Below are positions 53,159-61,121 of a stretch of DNA of 64,000 nucleotides, one piece after another. The notes below the pieces were generated by a model that worked only from the letters and a program-made list of their open reading frames with translations, ran no database searches and was not told the DNA's origin. The DNA is from Pyxidicoccus xibeiensis (GTDB lineage: Bacteria > Myxococcota > Myxococcia > Myxococcales > Myxococcaceae): NCBI RefSeq assembly GCF_024198175.1, contig NZ_JAJVKV010000003.1, positions 1 to 64,000 on the forward strand, in the 5' to 3' direction. A program made the position numbers and the translations under genes. Within the stretch, counting starts at the first letter, position 1. Each line of letters opens with the position of its first letter.

Positions 53159-54166
53159 TCAGGCGTTGAAGATCATGTCGCGCAGCGAGATGCGGTGGTT
53201 GCGCAGCAGGCGCCAGAACTCGGCGGGAGACAGCCTGCGGGGAGGGCGGCTCCGGCGAAGATGGGCCGGGCTGGCGCGCAGGGCCTCCCAGTGGCCCTGG
53301 ACGAAGGCCTTGAACAGCGCCCAGCGCGGGTTCCCGTCCGCCGCCTGGCCCTTGCCCCGCCCGTTGAAGAACGCCCAGGCCATCAGCCCATGGCGGTAGA
53401 GGCTCCAGGCCGGCACCAGGGCGAGCATCGGCGCGGGGAAGTTGCGAAGCGTGAGCAGGTAGTGGTTGCGCTCCACCAGCCGCAGCTTCCAGGGAGAGTA
53501 GGTGCTGCTCGAGGCCGAGTACTTGTGGAAGACCACGGCCCGCGGCGCGGAGACGGCCCCATACCCGGCCCAGCGGCAGCGCAGCCCCAGGTCCGAGTCC
53601 TCGCAGTACGCGAAGAAGTCCTCCGCGAAGAGGCCCACCTCGTCCAGCATCGCCTTGCGGTAGAGCGCGGCGCAGCCGCTGGGCAGCAGCACCTCCTCCA
53701 GCGCGTCGTACTGCCCCGTGTCCTGCTCGCCGCGCCCGCGCCCCTGGGCGATTCCATCCGCGCACATCACCAGCCCGCCCACCGAGTCGATGAGCGCGCG
53801 GTCGAAGAAGTTGAGGATCTTCGGCGCCACCATCCCGGCCTTCGGGTGACTCTCGGCGGCGCGCACCAGCTCCTCGAGGAAGCGCGGCTCCGCCTCGGTG
53901 TCGTTGTTGAGCAGCACGATGTGGGTGCCCCGCGCCACGGCGATGCCGATGTTGTTGCCCCGGGCGAAGCCGGTGTTCTCCTGCAGGGGGATGAAGTGCG
54001 CCTCGGGCATGAGCTCCCGGGCGCGAGCCAGCGAGCCGTCCACCGAGCCGTTGTCGACGAAGATGACCTCGAAGTCCCGGTACGTCTGGCGGGCCAGCGA
54101 GCCGAGACAGTCAGCGAGCAGCTTCTCGCCGTTGAAGTTCACGATGATGACGGAGACGGTGGGCAT
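53159..54166 (-). CDS. GT2 glycosyltransferase (rhamnosyltransferase-like)
   Basis: The 335-residue protein has the GT-A fold: VSVIIVNFNG, FVDNGSVDGS, LLNNDTE as metal site, and EDSDLGLRCRWAGY. Its length and motifs match O-antigen/exopolysaccharide transferases such as WcaA or RfbF-like rhamnosyltransferases, which fits dTDP-rhamnose production next door. Acceptor and donor cannot be read from sequence. It starts three bases after the DUF2142 gene. Confidence 0.9.
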   Translation of the reverse strand: MPTVSVIIVNFNGEKLLADCLGSLARQTYRDFEVIFVDNGSVDGSLARARELMPEAHFIPLQENTGFARGNNIGIAVARGTHIVLLNNDTEAEPRFLEELVRAAESHPKAGMVAPKILNFFDRALIDSVGGLVMCADGIAQGRGRGEQDTGQYDALEEVLLPSGCAALYRKAMLDEVGLFAEDFFAYCEDSDLGLRCRWAGYGAVSAPRAVVFHKYSASSSTYSPWKLRLVERNHYLLTLRNFPAPMLALVPAWSLYRHGLMAWAFFNGRGKGQAADGNPRWALFKAFVQGHWEALRASPAHLRRSRPPRRLSPAEFWRLLRNHRISLRDMIFNA

Positions 54167-54169
54167 GAC

Positions 54170-55531
54170 TCAGGCGTAGTAACGAGCGAGCGTCCGGAGG
54201 ATGGCTGACACGTCGAGGACGAGGAGCGTGGGCACCAGCAGCCATGCCGCGTCAAGCGGCGAGCGCAGCGCGTGGGAGAGCCAGCGCAGGCCCAGCACCC
54301 ACGCCACTGCATGGAGCGGGAAGAGCGGGAGCAGGTAGCGCCCCTGGATGAATGGCATGCCCGTCTTCCGCATCACGACGAGCTCCAGCGCATGGAGGGC
54401 GACCATCAACCCCGCCGTGCCGCCGAGCCCCAGGAGGACGACGCCCCGCTCCTTCGCGGTCGCCCTGCCCCAGCCCAGGGCCAGGCCCGCCGCCCCCAGC
54501 GCCAGCAGGTACATCAACACCTTGAAGTACCCGGCTCGCACATAGGTATCCACCCAGCCCCAGACCATCCAGTACATCTGGACCCAGAGCCACTGGAAGC
54601 GCGGCAGGTCCAACACGTAGCGCTCCACGTACTCCCGAACCGACAGCGCCATCACCGGAGCGGAGAGGACGGCGCCGGTGGACGCCGGCCAGAGGAGCGT
54701 CCATGCCACCGCCACCACCACCGCCGGGGCGAACGTGAGGCCCGCCAGGGCCCAGGAGCGACGCTGCCGCGGGCCCAGCGCGGCCCCACAGACGACGAAG
54801 AAGACCGGGAGGCACAAGACGAACGTGGCCTTCGACAGCACGCCCACCAGCGCGAACAGCGACGCGGCCAGCAGCGCGCGACCGGGGGGAACGGCCGGCC
54901 GGGAAGCGCTGGAGAGGGCCGCGAGCACACAGGCACTGCACGCGAAGAGGCACGCGTCGTTGTTCACCACGGCGGACATGAAGCCAATCATCGGCTGGGT
55001 GGCCCCGAGCAGCGCGAGCAGCACCCCGTCCCAGACCCGGCCAAAGAACGAGACGCCCAGCACGAACAGGCCGAGCGCCGTGACACAGGCCCAGAGCACC
55101 GACACCATCCGGCTGGCAAACAGCCGCTGCATCAGCGAAGCCTCGGAGGAGACCGCGTAGCCCACGGCGGCGCTCGCGTAGTAGGCGGGTGGGTACGTCG
55201 CGGCAGGCCCGCACCCCGTGGTTGCCCGCGCCGCCCGGTCACCCACTGGCAGCACCGGCAGCTGCTCCACGGACGGCACGGCCCGCGGGGGGTTGATGGC
55301 CCCCTCCAGCACGCCGCGAATCAACGTGTGGGCCTCCGCGCTGTGGGGCGCGCAGTAGATGTCGGGGACGGGGAGCGTCCCCTCCTCCCCCAGGCGCTGC
55401 ACGTAGTTGAAGTGCGCGGGCTCGTCCGGGCCATGGAACGGAGGGATGAGCCCGGCCAGGAGCGTCCCTCGCACGAGGACGACGCCCACCACCAGCGCCG
55501 CGGCAAGCCACTTTGCCTTTCCCTCTTCCAC
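54170..55531 (-). CDS. DUF2142 polytopic membrane protein (GT-C-like)
   Basis: The 453-residue protein has about ten to eleven membrane segments. Its N-terminal loop contains PDEPAHFNY, and near the C-terminus there is a GRYLLPLFPL motif, the signatures of the DUF2142 family, which resembles GT-C glycosyltransferases using polyprenyl-linked sugars. It probably adds or transfers a sugar on the periplasmic face. A GTG start is used. It leads a four-gene operon with the GT2, SMR and accessory genes. Confidence 0.85.
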   Translation of the reverse strand: MEEGKAKWLAAALVVGVVLVRGTLLAGLIPPFHGPDEPAHFNYVQRLGEEGTLPVPDIYCAPHSAEAHTLIRGVLEGAINPPRAVPSVEQLPVLPVGDRAARATTGCGPAATYPPAYYASAAVGYAVSSEASLMQRLFASRMVSVLWACVTALGLFVLGVSFFGRVWDGVLLALLGATQPMIGFMSAVVNNDACLFACSACVLAALSSASRPAVPPGRALLAASLFALVGVLSKATFVLCLPVFFVVCGAALGPRQRRSWALAGLTFAPAVVVAVAWTLLWPASTGAVLSAPVMALSVREYVERYVLDLPRFQWLWVQMYWMVWGWVDTYVRAGYFKVLMYLLALGAAGLALGWGRATAKERGVVLLGLGGTAGLMVALHALELVVMRKTGMPFIQGRYLLPLFPLHAVAWVLGLRWLSHALRSPLDAAWLLVPTLLVLDVSAILRTLARYYA

Positions 55532-55822
55532 TGCGAATGCTCCCGTCAGGCGCCTCCCCTTATGTCAGGCCCCCTGCAATGTCGAGCGAGCCCCGGCCCC
55601 TGACCGGAACACGCCGCCAGCCGCCTGGCCGCCAGCCTGTGGTTGCCTTTACCCTCCCCAGGGAAACGCGTAGAAGGCGCGTTGGACTTTCAATGGGCAC
55701 GCATGCCTCCCCAGGACGTCTGAGGCCTGCCGCCACCCGGCGGGAGCTCGCCACGGCCGGAGCCATGCACGAAACCCACGCAGCCTGAGGGCCCCGAGGG
55801 GCTACCCTCACCTACCTCGACC
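55532..55822. promoter_or_regulatory. Divergent region between two DUF2142 genes
   Basis: These 291 bases must drive the minus-strand operon and the plus-strand DUF2142 gene. I find no sigma-54 or convincing -35/-10 pair, and no RNA gene. Confidence 0.35.
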
Positions 55823-57268
55823 ATGCTTCCGTCCCCGCTTCCGTCATCCAGTCCCGCGCTGCCGTCCGCGCCCCCCGCCCCACTGCCGCCCCCCGCCGCG
55901 CGCTCCTCCGCGCGCGCGCCCGTCCTCTTCTTCGTCGCGGTGGCGTCCCTGGTGGGGCTCGTGACGACGTTCCTCACCCCGCCCTTCCAGGTGCCGGACG
56001 AGCCGGTGCACTACTACCGTGCGTTCCACATCTCCGAGGGCCACCTCGTCGCGGAGAAGGTGGGCAACGATGCGGAGTCCGTCGGCGGCATGCTGCCTCG
56101 CAGCATGATTGAGACGGTGGACATCACCATGCGCGACATCCCCTTCAACGCGCATGTGAAGGTGGACCGGGAGCGGATGCGCAAGGCCCTGGACCTGCCG
56201 CTGGCGCCCGGCGACCGCGTCCCGTACGGCTTCGCGGCCGCGTCCGTCTACTTCCCGCTCGTCTATTTCCCGCAGGCCCTGGGGATGCTGCCCGCGCGCC
56301 TGTTCGAGCCCGCGCCCGTGGTGTTGTTGTGGGCCGGGCGGCTCGGAAACCTGCTGGCGTCCGTGGTCCTCATCGCCCTCGCGCTGAGGCTGCTGCCCTT
56401 CCATCGGTGGACCTTCGCCCTGCTGGCGCTCACCCCCATGGTGCTCTTCCAGCGCACCTCCGTCTCCGGAGACCCGCTCACCTTCAGCGCCTGCGTGCTG
56501 CTGATGGCCGTCGCCTTCCACCTCACCTTCGTCCACCGGGAACGGCTGCGTCCGGCCCAGCTGGGCCTGTTGCTGGGGTGCGCCGTGTTCGTGGCGCTCT
56601 GCAAGCAGGCGTACCTCCCCCTGACGCTGCTGTTCCTGCTGCTGCCCGTGGCCCGGCTGGGCTCCCTGCGCCGCTATGCGATGGCGCTGGCGGTCGTCGT
56701 CGCGGTGCCCACGCTGCTCCAGCTGGCCTGGTCCGCCACGGCCAAGGCCGCGTACCGCCCGGGGGCGGTCTCCGCGCAGATTGCCTTCGTCCTCCAGAAC
56801 CCCTTCAAGGTACTGGGCTACCTCGTGACGAGCTTCTGGGCGGACCTCCCCCGGCTGTCTCGCGAGTCCATCGGCAAGTTCGGGTGGCTCGACACCCCGC
56901 TGCCGGATGCGGGGCTGGTGGCGCTGGTCATCCTCGTCCTCGCCGTGGCCCTGCTGGACGGCCCCACGGAGGAGCGCGTGGGCTGGCGGGTGCGCCTGCT
57001 GTCGCTGGCCATCGCGCTGGGGGGCTTCCTGCTCGTGCACGCCATGCTCTATGTCGCCTGGACGCCCGTGGCAGCCGAGCAGGTGCAGGGCGTGCAGGGC
57101 CGCTACCTGCTGCCCTTCTTCCCGCTCCTCGTCGTGGCCATCGCCCCAAGCCTCCGGATGTCCCGGACCCCGGCCTGGCTCAAGCCAGCGCTCGCCGTCG
57201 TCTTCGGGGGTCTCTCCGTGGGCCTGACGCTCACCGTCCTGTACCAGCGCTACTACGGCGCGGTGTGA
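55823..57268 (+). CDS. DUF2142 polytopic membrane protein (GT-C-like), second copy
   Basis: The 481-residue protein shares with its divergent neighbour the PDEPVHYYRAF loop and the GRYLLPFFPLL motif near the C-terminus, and has about ten membrane segments. It begins with about 30 residues rich in Pro and Ser, unlike the neighbour; the true start could be a few codons later. The two genes are probably diverged paralogues serving different steps in the same glycan. A hairpin terminator follows the stop. Confidence 0.85.
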   Translation: MLPSPLPSSSPALPSAPPAPLPPPAARSSARAPVLFFVAVASLVGLVTTFLTPPFQVPDEPVHYYRAFHISEGHLVAEKVGNDAESVGGMLPRSMIETVDITMRDIPFNAHVKVDRERMRKALDLPLAPGDRVPYGFAAASVYFPLVYFPQALGMLPARLFEPAPVVLLWAGRLGNLLASVVLIALALRLLPFHRWTFALLALTPMVLFQRTSVSGDPLTFSACVLLMAVAFHLTFVHRERLRPAQLGLLLGCAVFVALCKQAYLPLTLLFLLLPVARLGSLRRYAMALAVVVAVPTLLQLAWSATAKAAYRPGAVSAQIAFVLQNPFKVLGYLVTSFWADLPRLSRESIGKFGWLDTPLPDAGLVALVILVLAVALLDGPTEERVGWRVRLLSLAIALGGFLLVHAMLYVAWTPVAAEQVQGVQGRYLLPFFPLLVVAIAPSLRMSRTPAWLKPALAVVFGGLSVGLTLTVLYQRYYGAV

Positions 57269-57347
57269 GCCCGCCCGCGGTGGAGCGGGCGCGGGGAAGG
57301 CACCGCCAGCGGCGGCACGCCTCCTGAGGGCCCGGGCCCTGGAACAC

Positions 57348-57373
57348 GCCGCGGGGCGCTGGCGCCCCGCGGC
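57348..57373. terminator. Bidirectional terminator hairpin
   Basis: A near-perfect palindrome (gccgcggggcgc / gcgccccgcggc, 12-bp arms, two-base loop) lies between the convergent DUF2142 and methyltransferase-GT genes, ten bases before the latter's stop. It sits inside a wider ggcaccgc/gcggtgcc pair. Confidence 0.65.
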
Positions 57374-57382
57374 AGCGGTGCC

Positions 57383-60300
57383 TCAGCCGGTGGCGAGCTC
57401 GCGCGCGGTCGGCGCCACCACACCGGCGAGCAGCCCGCGCAGCTCCGCGCCCTGCGCCACGTAGTCGCGCACGGCCTCCCGCTTCGGGTTGCGGTAGTGG
57501 GCGAGCCGCTCCGGGTGGGCCAGCAGCTCGCGCACCGCGCGGCGGAAGCCCTCCACGTCGCTCATCTCCACGACGTTGCCATTCACGCCCTCCACGATGG
57601 CCTCCACCACGCCGCCGGCCGCGGTGGTGATGACCCAGACATCCCGGGCGAGCGCCTCGCGCACCGACAGGCCGAAGCTCTCCTTGCACTGCGAGGGCAA
57701 CAGCAGCACGTCGACGCCATCGAAGAAGTCGTCCATCCGCTCCTGGTCATACGGCGGGACGACCTCGACGCGGCCCTTCAGCTTCCAGTCCTTCGCGTCG
57801 ATGGAGGTCCGGCCCATGCGCAGCATGATGTCGGTCATCTTGAGGACGTAGTTGTCCTCGGGCAGCGTCTCGAAGACGTCCTTGAGCCAGGAGTAGCCCT
57901 TGTGCACCGCGTTCCCGCCCAGGTACGCGAAGCGCACCGGCGCCCCCTCGGGCCGGGGCGCGCGCGGGCGCTCGGGCAGCAGCACCCCGTTCGTGTTGAC
58001 CACGATGCGCTCCGGCGCCACGCCGTTGGCGATGTAGAGCTGGCGCTGGAACTCGCTCGGGGCGAACAGCAGGGCCGCGCCATCCAGCACCTTGCGCAGG
58101 GCGAAGGTGCGCTTGAAGGTGAAGCGCAGGTCCGGCACGCACTTGGAGCACACGCGCAGGTCGATGGTCTTCTGGTGGCAGGCCTGGTTGTCGCCGCGGA
58201 CCATGAACTGCCGCTCGCACAGCCACCACGCGTCGTGCACGGTGATGGTGTAGGGGATTCGCTCCGCGACACACGCGGAGGCCATCGACGCGCTCAGCAT
58301 CTGGATGGAGTGGAAGTGCACCACGTCCGGCCGCGCGGCCTTGAGCGCCTGGGCGAAGAGCTCCGCCATCTTCGGGTTCTCGTAGTCCTGCGCGCGGTCC
58401 CCTCCCCGCGGCAGCTGCGCCGCGATGACGGGCAGCCCCTGCGTCTCGTAGCGCACCACGCTGTACGGCTCCAGCGGCGAGTCCATGATGCCGGTGAAGA
58501 CGGTGACGTCACAGCCCTCGGCCTGGAGCCGGTGGGCCAACTGCTCCGCGACGATGGTGGCGCCACCGAAGCTCAGCGGCGCGAAGAGGACGTTCACCTC
58601 CATCACCTTGAGGCGCGGCGGGGCCGGCGCCGGCAGGTGCCGCACGACGGGCATCAGCCGCTCGGTCGCCACCACCGCGGGGTCATAGCGCGCCATGACG
58701 GCCCGGTGGGCCTCTTCGCCCATCCGCTCGCGCAGCCCCGCATCCTCCACCAGCGCCGACAGCGCCGCCTCCCACTCCGCGGCAGTGGTGGCAATCATCC
58801 CGTTGCGGCCGTGCTCGACGATTTCCCGGAAGGGCCCCGAGCCGGAACACACCGTGGGCACCCGGAAGACGGAGGCCTCGATGAACTTGATGTTGCTCTT
58901 GGCGTCGTTGAAGACGGTGTGCTCCAGCGGCGCGATGCTGATCTGCCATGACGCCAGCGCGCGCAGGTAGTCGTCCGCCTCCAGGAAGGGGATGCGGAAC
59001 ACGCGGCTGGCGACGCGCTCGAAGCCCTCCGGCAGCTCCAGGTAGCCATGGATGGCGAGCCGCACGTGCGCGTGGCGCTCCATGACCTTCAGGATGGCGT
59101 CCGCCGCCATGGCGAAGTCGGCGTCGTGCGTCCGGGTGCCGCTGCCATAGCCGATGGTGACCGTGTGCGTGTCCACGCCCACGGGACGCCGCTCCAGCTC
59201 CGCGGCCAGGGCGAGGATGCCCTGGTCCAGGCAGTTCTCGACGACGTAGACCTTGCCCGGGACGACCTGGGCCATGCGCTCGGCGATGGTGGGCGTGCTC
59301 GCGATGGCGTGCTCGCAGAGGCTGAGCGCCTTGCGGTAGAGGCGTGCGCCGTCCAGCAGCAGGTCGCGCTCCTGGTCCGGCAGGCGCTGCACGTTGGTGT
59401 TCCGCCGGTACTCGTCCACGTCGAAGATGAGGTCGTCGACGTCGAAGAAGGTGTGGAGCCCCAGCCGCTTCGCCTCGCCAATCATCTCCTCGACCGCGGG
59501 GAAGGCCGGCACGCGGTAGAAGATGACCAGGCCGTGGAACTGCAGCGCCGTCTTGCAGTCGGCGTGGTCGTTCCACCGCAGGACGGTGACCTCGTAGCCC
59601 AGCCGGTGGAGCATCTCCACCTTCTGGTCCACGCGGTAGCGCTTGCACTGGGGCAGCGACAGCTCTGCGATGATGAGGATGCGCCGCCCGAAGCTCGCCC
59701 GGGAGCGCTCCGTCAGGGGCGCCGACCAGGGCAGGCGCGGGTCGGGAGCGCGAACGGCCTGGGCCTGCGACTGGGCCGGGACGGTGAGGGTCTCGGTGGG
59801 CGCCTGGGCCGGGACGGCGCGCGCGCGGCGCCAGCCCTGCTTCGGCAGCTTCACCAGGCCGGAGCCCACCTTCTGCAGGGTGCGCTTGCCCAGCTGGTAG
59901 TAGTGGCCGCGCTTCGTGCCTGGCGGCAGCACGCGCTCACGCATGGCCCAGTAGCGGTTGACGAGCTTCCAGCCCAGGCTGCCGGAGATATGGGCGAGCT
60001 CGTCGCGCTGGCGGGCCAGCTCCTTGTCCAGGTGGGCCACGTGTGCGTCGCGCTGGTCCAGCTCCGAGCGGAGCACGCGCTGGGCGGCCTCGGCCCGCTC
60101 CAGGCCCGCCTCACGCTCGCGCAGCATCAGCGCGTCCGCCTGCGCCCGCCGCGAGGCCGCGGCCAGCTCCTCCTGCAGCGCGGCGACATCACGGCTGGCC
60201 TCCGCGTGGCGTGTGGCCACGGCCACGCGCTCCCGCTCCAGCCGGGCCACCTCCGCGTCCAGCAGCTCGCAGCGCACGCGCAGCGACATCCGAGAGCCCA

Positions 60301-60979
60301 GCTCGGCGAAGAGGGAGCGGAAGCGGGCCGCGTCCTCCACGGACAGCTCCGCCATGGCGCGCACGCCCTCGGGCGGCTCGGCGCCCACCGCGAGCACGCC
60401 CAGGCCGTGGCCGTGCTCGAACTCGAAGGACGGGTAGCGGCCGCGCAGCTCCTCCCACAGCCGCCAGACGCCGAAGTTCCGCTCGCGGACCTGGGTGTCG
60501 TGGAAGAGGATGACGCCGGTGCGGCTCAGCTTGGGCAGCCACTGCTCGAAGTCCGCCTTGACCTGCTCGTACTCGTGGCAGCCATCGATGTGCAGCAGGT
60601 CGATGGAGCCGTCCTCGAAGCTCGAGAGGGCCTCCACGAACGTCATCTGCATCAGCCGGGAGAAGCCGCCATACCGCGGGTCATGGTGTGCGCGCAGGTC
60701 CGCCAGCACCTCGGGGCCGTAGGCGCCCGCGTGCACGTCGCCCGTCCACGTGTCCACCGCATGGCAGCGCGTGTCGAGCTTCAGCTCGGACACGGCCTGG
60801 CAGAAGGCGCAGTAGGACACCCCCGAGTGCGCCCCGAGCTCCACGAGGACCCGTGGCCGCACGAGGTCGATGATGAACATCCCGAAGGGGACGTGCTCGA
60901 CCCACGCGGAGGAGGCCAGCAGCCGCCTGGGCGTGGACAGACAAAGAGGATGGTCCAGCGGATTGAGCAGTTGATGCAT
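57383..60979 (-). CDS. Methyltransferase - coiled coil - GT4 - GT4 fusion protein
   Basis: The 1198-residue protein joins several modules. Residues 1-220 are a class I SAM methyltransferase (ELGAHSG at 47-53; HIDGCHEYEQ; LFHDTQ). About 240-350 is a charged coiled coil (repeated Glu/Arg heptads). Two GT-B fold GT4 glycosyltransferases follow, one at about 455-800 (SLPQCKRYRV; FLEADDYL; VCSGSGPFRE) and one at about 800-1190 (PLSFGGATIVAEQLAHRL; HFHSIQMLS; ESFGLSVREAL with the ExFG glutamate). A single polypeptide could thus add two sugars and methylate one, perhaps in capping a polysaccharide. The ATG at 60979 precedes the methyltransferase fold directly. Confidence 0.9.
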   Translation of the reverse strand: MHQLLNPLDHPLCLSTPRRLLASSAWVEHVPFGMFIIDLVRPRVLVELGAHSGVSYCAFCQAVSELKLDTRCHAVDTWTGDVHAGAYGPEVLADLRAHHDPRYGGFSRLMQMTFVEALSSFEDGSIDLLHIDGCHEYEQVKADFEQWLPKLSRTGVILFHDTQVRERNFGVWRLWEELRGRYPSFEFEHGHGLGVLAVGAEPPEGVRAMAELSVEDAARFRSLFAELGSRMSLRVRCELLDAEVARLERERVAVATRHAEASRDVAALQEELAAASRRAQADALMLREREAGLERAEAAQRVLRSELDQRDAHVAHLDKELARQRDELAHISGSLGWKLVNRYWAMRERVLPPGTKRGHYYQLGKRTLQKVGSGLVKLPKQGWRRARAVPAQAPTETLTVPAQSQAQAVRAPDPRLPWSAPLTERSRASFGRRILIIAELSLPQCKRYRVDQKVEMLHRLGYEVTVLRWNDHADCKTALQFHGLVIFYRVPAFPAVEEMIGEAKRLGLHTFFDVDDLIFDVDEYRRNTNVQRLPDQERDLLLDGARLYRKALSLCEHAIASTPTIAERMAQVVPGKVYVVENCLDQGILALAAELERRPVGVDTHTVTIGYGSGTRTHDADFAMAADAILKVMERHAHVRLAIHGYLELPEGFERVASRVFRIPFLEADDYLRALASWQISIAPLEHTVFNDAKSNIKFIEASVFRVPTVCSGSGPFREIVEHGRNGMIATTAAEWEAALSALVEDAGLRERMGEEAHRAVMARYDPAVVATERLMPVVRHLPAPAPPRLKVMEVNVLFAPLSFGGATIVAEQLAHRLQAEGCDVTVFTGIMDSPLEPYSVVRYETQGLPVIAAQLPRGGDRAQDYENPKMAELFAQALKAARPDVVHFHSIQMLSASMASACVAERIPYTITVHDAWWLCERQFMVRGDNQACHQKTIDLRVCSKCVPDLRFTFKRTFALRKVLDGAALLFAPSEFQRQLYIANGVAPERIVVNTNGVLLPERPRAPRPEGAPVRFAYLGGNAVHKGYSWLKDVFETLPEDNYVLKMTDIMLRMGRTSIDAKDWKLKGRVEVVPPYDQERMDDFFDGVDVLLLPSQCKESFGLSVREALARDVWVITTAAGGVVEAIVEGVNGNVVEMSDVEGFRRAVRELLAHPERLAHYRNPKREAVRDYVAQGAELRGLLAGVVAPTARELATG

Positions 60980-61121
60980 GGTCGATGTTCGTCGAAGGGT
61001 GCGAGCAGCCCGGCCGGAGGCTGCCACGGCCGCTTCTCCATGGCATCTGGCGTGGGGAGCGTCAAGGTGGTGGCTCCCCTCCTGGGCAGGGAGTGGAGTC
61101 ACCCTCCACTCCCCTGGCCGC

